Assembly: GCA_964593905.1 (NCBI GenBank)
Contig: CAZQLE010000160.1
Span: forward strand, 1 to 9,431
Direction of reading: 5' to 3'
Length of the DNA: 9,431 nt
From: CAZQLE01 sp964593905
GTDB lineage: Bacteria > Chloroflexota > Anaerolineae > Anaerolineales > Anaerolineaceae
Shown here one piece after another: positions 1-5,873 of this stretch. The notes under the pieces are model-generated. The model was not told the origin of the DNA. It was given only the letters and a program-made list of their open reading frames with translations, and ran no database searches. Both the position numbers and the translations under genes were made by a program. Each line of letters starts with the position of its first letter. The stretch's first letter is position 1.

Positions 1-231
1 GTCGATTCCACCCCTGGTGTGTTGCAACCTTTTTTAACTGAAAATTCAATCCATTTTCCGATTGTAAGTGATTCTTCAGAACTGAAATTTCGAGAAAAAT
101 TTCGTGTGCAGGGATTTCCCACTACATATTTTGTCGACCAACAGGGTATACTAAGCGGAACCCAGATTGGTCTGCTGGATGAAGAACTATTGTCGCGGCA
201 TCTTGAAAGCGCAGGAATGAAATTGCCATGA
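1..231 (+). CDS. TlpA/ResA-like thioredoxin-fold protein, C-terminal part (5' end outside window)
   Basis: The frame is open from base 1 and ends at TGA 229-231, so only the last 76 residues are present. The fragment contains VQGFPTTYFVDQQGIL, which matches the cis-proline strand and following beta hairpin of TlpA/ResA/AhpC-TSA-type thioredoxins (typical form: V.G.PTTFLID..G.I). The preceding segment, with FPIVSDSSELKFREKF, fits the helix-strand stretch that usually leads into it. The catalytic CxxC and any signal peptide or lipobox would lie upstream and cannot be seen. Family knowledge suggests an extracytoplasmic thiol-disulfide oxidoreductase or reductase. The stop codon overlaps the next start (ATGA, 228-231), so the two genes are probably co-translated. 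The nearest possible start codon, GTG at 19, falls inside the fold and is not a plausible true start. Confidence 0.82.
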   Translation, partial: VDSTPGVLQPFLTENSIHFPIVSDSSELKFREKFRVQGFPTTYFVDQQGILSGTQIGLLDEELLSRHLESAGMKLP

Positions 232-1211
232 TCACTGTCCAAATTTTCTTTGAGACAAACTGCCAGGATTGCGAACGGATCCTGGCGGATTTGCATGAAT
301 TACAGGCTGTTGTTCCTCATCGGGTGGCTGAGATCAATATTGACCAGGACCCGGCGTTGCAAAGCGCTTATAAAAACCGTACCCCATTGGTTAAAGTGGG
401 CCCATATTCCCTTCAACCCCCCATTACAAAGCAAGATTTGCAGGTGGCGCTTGGCGCGGCGGCTGACCGTGAAAAGACCCTGCGCGCGGTTGGGAATGAT
501 GTTTTTGAACAACGGGTTGAGCGCGGAAAAACAATGTCGGGCACGGATCGTTTTTCTCTGTGGTTGACCAAAAATTACATGTTGCTCTTCAATTTTGCGC
601 TGCTGCTGTATTTTGGTCTGCCCTTTGCCGCCCCGGCATTTATGAAAATCGGCTGGGTGTTTCCGGCCAGAGTTATCTATACGGTTTACAGCCCTCTGTG
701 CCACCAGTTGGCCTTTAGAAGCTGGTTTTTGTTCGGCGAACAGCCTTTTTACCCACGCGAGCTGGCGGGTGTGCCGGATGTGATCACCTATGAAACGCTG
801 TCGAACCAGAGTGATATTAATATTATGGATGCCCGCCGCTTTATTGGGAATGAGATGCTTGGGTATAAAGTTGCCCTGTGTGAACGGGATGTTGCAATTT
901 ATGGTGCAATGTTCCTGTTTGGGTTGGCCTTTATGTTGACCGGGCGGCGTTTCAAACCAATCCCCTGGTATTTGTGGGTTGTGTTTGGCCTGGTTCCGAT
1001 TGGTTTCGATGGTGTGTCGCAGTTGCCCAGTCTGGTCAAAAATTTCTTCCCCGCATGGATGTTGATTCGCGAAAGTACACCTCTGTTGCGAACGTTAACC
1101 GGCAGTCTTTTTGGCGTTTTTACTGCCTGGTATCTGTTCCCGATGATTGAGCAGGCCATGCAAGATACGCGCAGCTTATTGTTAAGTAAAAAGGCATCCA
1201 TTTCATCTTGA
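228..1211 (+). CDS. Glutaredoxin-like domain fused to DUF2085 membrane protein
   Basis: This is a 327-residue protein in two parts. Residues 1-80 resemble a small glutaredoxin/thioredoxin-like domain: strand ITVQIFF, a CxxC (C12-Q-D-C15), a predicted second strand (VAEINID) and a TPLVKV segment in the cis-proline position. Residues 115-310 are hydrophobic, with about four membrane helices (near 117-137, 222-239, 246-262 and 286-305). They carry the signature of DUF2085: SPLCHQLAFRSWF (C158, H159), CERDVAIYG (C218) and PIGFDGVSQLPSL. DUF2085 has no established biochemical role. The start is fixed by the ATGA overlap with the thioredoxin gene; an AGGA at 213-216 is a possible but distant SD. 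The thioredoxin neighbour and the CxxC suggest that the soluble domain exchanges electrons with the conserved membrane-domain cysteines, which is inference. Residues 170-215 form a long polar loop between the two conserved cysteine motifs. Confidence 0.85.
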   Translation: MITVQIFFETNCQDCERILADLHELQAVVPHRVAEINIDQDPALQSAYKNRTPLVKVGPYSLQPPITKQDLQVALGAAADREKTLRAVGNDVFEQRVERGKTMSGTDRFSLWLTKNYMLLFNFALLLYFGLPFAAPAFMKIGWVFPARVIYTVYSPLCHQLAFRSWFLFGEQPFYPRELAGVPDVITYETLSNQSDINIMDARRFIGNEMLGYKVALCERDVAIYGAMFLFGLAFMLTGRRFKPIPWYLWVVFGLVPIGFDGVSQLPSLVKNFFPAWMLIRESTPLLRTLTGSLFGVFTAWYLFPMIEQAMQDTRSLLLSKKASISS

Positions 1212-1217
1212 TAAGAT
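1209..1217 (+). promoter_or_regulatory. Possible extended -10 promoter for pgeF
   Basis: TGATAAGAT at 1209-1217 reads as an extended -10 element (TGn followed by TAAGAT, 4 of 6 matches to TATAAT). It ends 7 bases before the pgeF ATG, so initiation would fall on or one base before the start codon. No good -35 is visible at 1189-1194. The element overlaps the stop codon of the DUF2085 gene, so read-through from upstream is also possible. Confidence 0.35.
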
Positions 1218-1224
1218 AAAGCTT

Positions 1225-2007
1225 ATGTCATTTTTATTTTCAGATTCACTAAAAATCTATTCTTTTGAACTATTCCAGGAGCAACCCCTGATCCAGGGTG
1301 TTTTTACACGAAAAGGCGGGATCAGTCCCGAGCCCTGGGCTTCGTTAAATTTGGGAGGGACGGTTGGCGACCCTCGCGAGAATGTGATTGAGAATCGCCG
1401 GAGGATATTTCAGGCTGTTGAGCGCCCGGTTGAATCAATTTTTGATGTCTGGCAAGTGCATGGCAACCGCGTGGTCTCGACGGATCGGACCCGCCCGCTG
1501 GACGCGCCTCATGAACAGGCAGACGCAATTTTAACCAACCGTCCTGAAATTACCCTGATGATGCGTTTTGCCGACTGTGTGCCGGTTCTTTTCTATGACC
1601 CCGAACACGCCGTGGTTGGAATTGCACACGCGGGTTGGCGGGGCACGGTTAATAAGATCGTGACCGAAACAGTCGCTCAAATGAAACGAGATTATGGAAG
1701 CAATCCGAAAAACATTCTGGCCGGCATAGGCCCATCCATTGGACCGGATCATTATGAGGTTGGCGAAGAGGTGATTCGTGCGGTGGAGCAGGGCTTTCAT
1801 AAGCAGTCTGCCGATCTTTTGCATCAAGTGGGGGGTCACACGCATTTGGATTTGTGGAACGCAAACCGCCTGGCACTGGAAGAAGCGGGTGTGGAAAAAA
1901 TTCAGATTGCCGGGGTATGCACTGCGTGTCATACTGAAGACTGGTTTTCACATCGCGGCGAAAAAGGCCGTACCGGGCGTTTTGGTGCGGTGATCTGTTT
2001 GAGGTAA
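1225..2007 (+). CDS. pgeF: Peptidoglycan editing factor PgeF / laccase-domain protein (YfiH/YlmD family)
   Basis: This 260-residue protein has the usual length for the YfiH/YlmD (Cu-oxidase_4, DUF152) family. Family motifs appear in order: GVFTRKGGIS (25-34), DVWQVHGNRV (74-83), FADCVPVLFYD (115-125), IAHAGWRG (133-140), GIGPSIGPDHYEVG (167-180) and the C-terminal CTACHTEDWFSHRGEKGRTG (232-251). The metal-binding triad is present as H79, C118 and H135. Family members act in the cytoplasm. They have been described as purine nucleoside phosphorylase/deaminase-type enzymes, and in Escherichia coli as a factor that prevents wrong amino acid incorporation into peptidoglycan precursors. The substrate here is not shown by sequence. 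The start is ATG 1225, 13 bases after the previous stop, with no strong SD. A GAGGT at 2001-2005, inside its last codons, serves the next gene. It is first in a pgeF-yggS-yggT-DUF167 cluster. Confidence 0.93.
   Translation: MSFLFSDSLKIYSFELFQEQPLIQGVFTRKGGISPEPWASLNLGGTVGDPRENVIENRRRIFQAVERPVESIFDVWQVHGNRVVSTDRTRPLDAPHEQADAILTNRPEITLMMRFADCVPVLFYDPEHAVVGIAHAGWRGTVNKIVTETVAQMKRDYGSNPKNILAGIGPSIGPDHYEVGEEVIRAVEQGFHKQSADLLHQVGGHTHLDLWNANRLALEEAGVEKIQIAGVCTACHTEDWFSHRGEKGRTGRFGAVICLR
2001..2005 (+). promoter_or_regulatory. Ribosome binding site of yggS
   Basis: GAGGT lies 4 bases before ATG 2010, inside the last codons and stop of pgeF. It is one of the few clear SD-like sites in the window. With only 2 bases between the pgeF stop and this ATG, it indicates translation from a shared transcript. 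Confidence 0.6.
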
Positions 2008-2009
2008 TC

Positions 2010-2747
2010 ATGGATAATGCACAGGATCAAATTCGTCAAAACTTCATCCGGGTTTCTGAAAAAATTGAGCGTACAGCGCTTCGTGTTGGCCGCCAACACG
2101 AATCTGTGCGGTTGGTCGTGGTGACCAAGGCGCAGCCACATGCTGTGGTTCAGGCAGCGATTGATGCTGGTGCGAAAATATTGGGCGAGAACTATCCTGA
2201 AGAAACAGCAGAAAAGCTGCCCTTCTTGCGCTGCGCTGAGAACCAGGTTGAGCTGCATATGATCGGGCATCTTCAAAGCCGCAAGGCGAAGATTGTCGCT
2301 GACCATTTTGATATGCTGCATTCTCTGGATAGTTTGTCGCTGGCCCAAAAAATTGACCGTTTGTGTGCCGAACGAAATCGTGTTTTGCCGGTTCTGGTGC
2401 AGTTCAATGTGGGTGATGAACAAACCAAAAGCGGCTGGCAGGCAGACCGCGCGGAGATCTGGCCTGATTTCTACCCGGAGATCGAAATGTTGCTGGCTTT
2501 GAAACATATCTCCATTCGAGGATTAATGACCATGCCTCCCCTGTATGAGGATCCGGAAAAAAGCCGCCCATTTTTTAAAAGACTGAAAGCTTTGCAGTGT
2601 GAGCTGATGCGGCGGTTCCCTGAAGGAAATTGGCAGGAACTATCGATGGGTACCAGCGGAGATTACTTGACTGCAATTGAAGAAGGTTCAACCCTGGTGC
2701 GGGTTGGCACAGCCATTGTTGGACAGCGAGTCTACCCACACTTATAA
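2010..2747 (+). CDS. yggS: YggS-family pyridoxal phosphate homeostasis protein (PLPBP/YlmE)
   Basis: This is a 245-residue single-domain PLP-binding TIM-barrel protein of normal length. Family landmarks are RLVVVTKAQP with K40 as the expected Schiff-base lysine, GENYPEE (59-65; the family form is usually GENRVQE), HMIGHLQSRKAK (83-94), VQFNVGDEQTKSGW (130-143), GLMTMPP (171-177) and LSMGTSGDYLTAIEEGSTLV (211-230) with RVGTAIVG following. The glycine/serine-rich C-terminal loop binds the cofactor phosphate. Members have no established enzymatic reaction. They buffer PLP and influence amino acid, keto acid and vitamin B6 balance. The 2-base gap after pgeF and the GAGGT upstream fix the start and indicate co-transcription. 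The GENYPEE variant and GTS in place of the usual GMS are small departures that leave the fold intact. Confidence 0.95.
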   Translation: MDNAQDQIRQNFIRVSEKIERTALRVGRQHESVRLVVVTKAQPHAVVQAAIDAGAKILGENYPEETAEKLPFLRCAENQVELHMIGHLQSRKAKIVADHFDMLHSLDSLSLAQKIDRLCAERNRVLPVLVQFNVGDEQTKSGWQADRAEIWPDFYPEIEMLLALKHISIRGLMTMPPLYEDPEKSRPFFKRLKALQCELMRRFPEGNWQELSMGTSGDYLTAIEEGSTLVRVGTAIVGQRVYPHL

Positions 2748-2770
2748 AAACCTGAAAGGATCGTTATAAT
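2742..2770 (+). promoter_or_regulatory. Promoter-like element directly upstream of yggT (predicted leaderless start)
   Basis: A perfect TATAAT at 2765-2770 is followed by exactly 6 bases and then ATG 2777, which places the expected transcription start on the A of the start codon. With a 17-base spacer the -35 would be TTATAA at 2742-2747, only 3 of 6 matches to TTGACA. The one SD-like sequence, AAAGGA (2755-2760), is 16 bases from the ATG, too far for normal use. The site gives a possible internal promoter between yggS and yggT. Confidence 0.5.
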
Positions 2771-2776
2771 TACACT

Positions 2777-3040
2777 ATGATTGGATTTTTAATTGTGTTT
2801 ATTCAATTACTGGCCAATATTCTGGTCATCATGGTCATCGCAGAGGTTTTGCTCTCTTATTTCATGCCGCCGTATCATTCGGTGCGTGTAATGTTAAGCC
2901 GCTTTATTGGCCCTCTGCTCGATCCAATTCGGAAAATTCTTCCCAATACCGGGCCGATTGATTTTAGCCCATTGGTGTTATTAATTCTGGTTCAACTGTT
3001 GGAATCTGTGCTTGTCAACCTCTTAAGGGGAATAGGGTGA
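2777..3040 (+). CDS. yggT: YggT/YlmG family integral membrane protein
   Basis: This is an 87-residue protein with two hydrophobic helices (about residues 2-25 and 64-84). They flank a conserved central loop containing FMPPYHSVR and GPLLDPIRKILPN followed by PIDFSPLVLLIL, the diagnostic DPIRRxLP...DFSP pattern of the YGGT family (PF02325). It has one YGGT unit, like many short bacterial and YlmG-type members; the E. coli form has two. It sits in the cytoplasmic membrane. Its molecular function is unsettled; links to membrane protein biogenesis, osmotic shock and division or nucleoid organisation have been proposed for relatives. The start is ATG 2777, with a TATAAT 6 bases upstream and no usable SD. 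It lies 29 bases after yggS and 4 bases before the DUF167 gene. Confidence 0.93.
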   Translation: MIGFLIVFIQLLANILVIMVIAEVLLSYFMPPYHSVRVMLSRFIGPLLDPIRKILPNTGPIDFSPLVLLILVQLLESVLVNLLRGIG

Positions 3041-3044
3041 TCTG

Positions 3045-3356
3045 ATGAAATCTAAGCAGCCGCTTCATCTCAACGCAAATGGATCCGGGGCAGCAATAAC
3101 CGTTCGCATTACCCCCCGGGCAAGCCGGAATGAAATTCATGAAGTGCTGAATGATGGGACGTTAAAAATTCGGTTGATTGCCAGTTCTGAAAGCGAGATT
3201 AACCAGCAACTGGTTCAGTTTGTGGCGGGAGTTGTGGGCGCCCCGGTGGATATGGTGGAGATTGTAGCCGGCGCCACCAGTAATGACAAGTTGATTTCTA
3301 TTCTGGGGTTAAATCCCCGCGAAGTGCATGAAAAAGTACTTAAAGCTTTAAGCTAG
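3045..3356 (+). CDS. DUF167 (YggU) family protein
   Basis: This 103-residue protein matches the DUF167/YggU family: a strand with ITVRITPRASRNEIHEV (18-34), DGTLKIRLIAS (37-47), an amphipathic helix, and the closing VEIVAGATSNDKLISILGL (71-89), the counterpart of the V.IVSG.TSR.K.V.I motif. It is a small cytoplasmic alpha/beta protein of unknown function that commonly neighbours yggT and yggS, as here. An oddity is that the usual APPVDGKAN turn before the helix is replaced by IASSESEINQQL (45-56), without the proline pair and GKAN. GGGTGA at 3035-3040, overlapping the yggT stop, is a plausible SD for ATG 3045. It is the last gene of its cluster and ends 54 bases from the convergent minus-strand gene. 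Confidence 0.88.
   Translation: MKSKQPLHLNANGSGAAITVRITPRASRNEIHEVLNDGTLKIRLIASSESEINQQLVQFVAGVVGAPVDMVEIVAGATSNDKLISILGLNPREVHEKVLKALS
3339..3352. repeat. Perfect 14-base palindrome at the end of the DUF167 gene
   Basis: CTTAAAGCTTTAAG reads the same on both strands. It lies in the last codons of the DUF167 gene, two bases before its stop. It has no loop and no T-tract after it, so it is not a convincing intrinsic terminator. It may be a chance product of Lys-Ala-Leu codons. Confidence 0.4.
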
Positions 3357-3410
3357 ATTTAATTGATTGTGCGTTCGGGTTGGCGAAAAGGCGCTTATTG
3401 CGGCCCCACA
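3357..3410. other. Convergent intergenic region, no clear terminator
   Basis: These 54 bases separate two genes that end toward each other. I find no GC-rich hairpin with a T-run on either strand. Only weak pairings between the GGGTTGGC and GCGGCCCC segments are possible. Termination may be Rho-dependent, or transcription may overlap. Confidence 0.5.
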
Positions 3411-5870
3411 TTAGTTTTGATGGATTTGCCAGAGCGCAGCAATCGCAGCTTCCTGCAGCGGTCCACTCGTTTGGATCGCTGTTTCTTTAATCGCAGCAAG
3501 CACATCTGGTTCGGTGAAACTTTTCAAAAGATCCAGAGCAGCGATTTTTTCTTCAAAGGTGCCTTTCTGGAGGGCGGTCAAAATTAACGGCAGCGGAACC
3601 TCCTGGGCTGGAATGCCCTGACCCAGTTTGCTGGCATATTTGATTAACCAGGAAATTTCATGCAAAGGCCGGGTAGAAGTGACGTTGCCGCTGTGCGATT
3701 CTTTGCGGTTTACCAGTGCTTCGCCGGCTGTTTTTCTTACCATCCACTGTGCATCCTCAGTGGCCAAATTCTCCAATAGCCGGTCAACGTCGGGGTCGAT
3801 GACCTCTGTTAAGCCCGAGATAACTGCACAGCGCACGAGCAGGTCATCATACCGCGCAGCTTGCTTTAAGATTTCCAGGCCATCGGGTAATTTGATGGAC
3901 AATGCTTCTGCGGCGGCCTGCCGTACGATCTCATCTCCTTGCATCAATGTGTTGACCAACTGCTCAATGGCTGCGGCAGAAGTCAGGGCCCCCAGAGCAA
4001 GACACACCGAAACTTGAACCGGAATATCGGCATCGTTTTGCATTTTGCTTAACTGGTTGAGGATATTATCCTGCTTTAATGCCCCCAGGCTTATGACCGC
4101 AATCTGACGAATTACCGGCGAGTTCGCGTTTAACAGTTGGGTAAACAGAGCCGGAGCAGATGGTTCATTGGCGTTGATTATGGCGGCTGCGGCGCGCGAA
4201 CGGATTCCAAAGGGCAGGTGGTCATCATGGACCATGCTCAATAGTTTGCGCATGATCGCCGACCGCCAGACGGAGGTCAGTGGGGCAAGGTGCAGCCAGC
4301 GGGCAGCCACGAAGGTGTTGGCGAACAGCGGCACCTCGTCTTTTTGCAATATCTCTGCCAGCCAGACTTCGCTGCCAGGAATGGCGCCCAGAGTGCTGGC
4401 TGTGTAATAGCGCTGGGCGGAGTTTTGTGAAGATGGAACCCGCAGTGCGACCGGCTGTTGTTCCAACGCGCGCGAGGCCAGATAACCCAGCACAACCGGA
4501 TTACTGAAGCGGATGATGCCATTTTCATGCTCGACCAATATCCCAACGGCCATCCACTCATCCAGGGCCCGGTCCACCGAAGAGACCTTGATTTTACGGG
4601 CCTTTTTCTTCTTTTGTGTGCTGAGGTCTTCTGCGTCAGACTCGAGACCTTTGAAGCGCGAAAGGAAGCGCGAAACCTCATCGTAGCTCAACGCTGATTT
4701 GTGGGTAAAAATAAGTTCAAAGGCGAGCGCGCTAATCGCGGCGGGCGGGCAAACGCGTGGGTCCAGTTGGTCGAGCCAGGCCTGCAGGGCCTGGGGCACT
4801 TCTCGGCCTGCAAGCCGACCAGAATAGGCGCCCCAGAGCAGCAGCGTAATTTCGAAAGGCGACAGACAACGGTTGTTGATTTGCACCCATTGATTCACCA
4901 GTAGCGGGGTGGGCGCTTGCTCGTTTCCGGCCGGCTGGACCTGGTTTACCCAGGCGTTTGTAAATTTTTCAATCAGTGTGGCACGCTGATTCTGGTTCCA
5001 GGCGGCCAGACCCACCGGGGTAAACCCGAGTTGAATGAGCCCATTGGCATCGTAGGTTGATGCGGTAAGAACAATCCTTAATTCTGGGGCGGCATTTGTC
5101 AGCGCTTTAAGATATCTGAGAAGCTGCTGCTGCTGGTCTTCTGCCAGCTCGTCAAAGCCATCCAAAAGGAGCAATAGCCGATTGTCGGCCAATAACTGTT
5201 GAAACAGACGGCTTAATTGTTTTTGCACCCGGTTCGGGAAGGTTTTTTGAAAAGTGCGGCTCAGGCTGGCAAGGGGGTCTGGGTGGTCATTGGCAGATAA
5301 GAAATCCCAGTCCAACACATGCTGCACGAAGGGAAATAAGGGCTTTTTCTCTGCCAGGGTTTGAGGATCTTCTTTGGCCAGAACCAGGGCGGCGTGAACC
5401 AGAGCGGTGCTTTTACCCTGCCCCGGTTCGGCGATGATCACCAGCCGCTGCGGGCTTTGAACCAGATCCAGCAGGGTGGTTCGGGCGGCGGGGTATTCGG
5501 CCAGCCACTCGCTCCAATCGGGAAGATAGGGCAGCATTTGCGACGACGCAGTCTGGGTGCGCGGTGGTTCGCCGGGTTCGTGAACAATCGGGATGGCGGT
5601 AAGCTGGGGAGGGATTAAAAGTGAACTTAATGGGAAAATCTGGTGCAAAAGATGGGCTGATTGGAACTGGTTGTAGATGTACTCTCGTAGATAAGCCTCA
5701 ATGCCGGCCCGTTGCTTGTCGCGATAAGCCTGGATCCGGTCTTGAATCAGCTTTTTTACGATCGGAATTTGCGGTCGCAGCTTAAAGAGCAGCCACCATA
5801 ATAAACTGGCAGCGATAAAGCCAATCCAAAAAGAAAGCCGGTGCAGCGTGAAGTTGGGTAGAAAAGGCAT
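3411..5870 (-). CDS. Membrane-anchored NACHT-type STAND ATPase with C-terminal HEAT repeats
   Basis: This is an 819-residue protein. Residues 13-30 form one hydrophobic helix (FWIGFIAASLLWWLLF) followed by a positively charged stretch, so the bulk should face the cytoplasm. A linker of about 110 residues leads to the nucleotide-binding domain: Walker A AEPGQGKST (147-155, K153), Walker B LLLLLDGFDEL (232-242, D237 with D240-E241, the small-residue/acidic form typical of NACHT), and a sensor-like RIVLTAS (265-271). Residues 430-470 look like the winged-helix end of a STAND module (FSNPVVLGYLASRAL). From about 555 to 720, and again at 755-819, helical repeats of about 31 residues match HEAT repeats (e.g. 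SPVIRQIAVISLGALK, DEIVRQAAAEALS). A lysine-rich run (419-427) separates the domain blocks. STAND proteins are usually ligand-triggered switches, with the repeats as sensor. No effector domain (nuclease, protease, TIR) is visible. It starts 3 bases after the zinc-ribbon gene and has no SD, so it is probably translationally coupled. The specific function is unknown. Confidence 0.85.
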   Translation of the reverse strand: MPFLPNFTLHRLSFWIGFIAASLLWWLLFKLRPQIPIVKKLIQDRIQAYRDKQRAGIEAYLREYIYNQFQSAHLLHQIFPLSSLLIPPQLTAIPIVHEPGEPPRTQTASSQMLPYLPDWSEWLAEYPAARTTLLDLVQSPQRLVIIAEPGQGKSTALVHAALVLAKEDPQTLAEKKPLFPFVQHVLDWDFLSANDHPDPLASLSRTFQKTFPNRVQKQLSRLFQQLLADNRLLLLLDGFDELAEDQQQQLLRYLKALTNAAPELRIVLTASTYDANGLIQLGFTPVGLAAWNQNQRATLIEKFTNAWVNQVQPAGNEQAPTPLLVNQWVQINNRCLSPFEITLLLWGAYSGRLAGREVPQALQAWLDQLDPRVCPPAAISALAFELIFTHKSALSYDEVSRFLSRFKGLESDAEDLSTQKKKKARKIKVSSVDRALDEWMAVGILVEHENGIIRFSNPVVLGYLASRALEQQPVALRVPSSQNSAQRYYTASTLGAIPGSEVWLAEILQKDEVPLFANTFVAARWLHLAPLTSVWRSAIMRKLLSMVHDDHLPFGIRSRAAAAIINANEPSAPALFTQLLNANSPVIRQIAVISLGALKQDNILNQLSKMQNDADIPVQVSVCLALGALTSAAAIEQLVNTLMQGDEIVRQAAAEALSIKLPDGLEILKQAARYDDLLVRCAVISGLTEVIDPDVDRLLENLATEDAQWMVRKTAGEALVNRKESHSGNVTSTRPLHEISWLIKYASKLGQGIPAQEVPLPLILTALQKGTFEEKIAALDLLKSFTEPDVLAAIKETAIQTSGPLQEAAIAALWQIHQN

Positions 5871-5873
5871 GGG

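Noticed and set aside
300..704. 134-codon open frame on the minus strand inside the DUF2085 gene
   Set aside because: It is antisense to a well-supported CDS, has low-complexity basic composition and no recognisable domain or SD.
1531..2011. Overlapping minus-strand open frames opposite pgeF (133 and 120 codons)
   Set aside because: They are fully covered by the conserved pgeF frame. Their translations show no family motif and are typical antisense shadows.
3305..3318. GGGGTTAAATCCCC hairpin-like sequence near the end of the DUF167 gene
   Set aside because: It lies within conserved coding sequence (the LGLNPRE region), has a four-base-pair stem only, and has no T-tract after it.
3628..4017. 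129-codon plus-strand open frame opposite the HEAT-repeat region
   Set aside because: The Ser/Ala/Arg-rich translation is the expected shadow of HEAT-repeat codons on the other strand, with no start signal.
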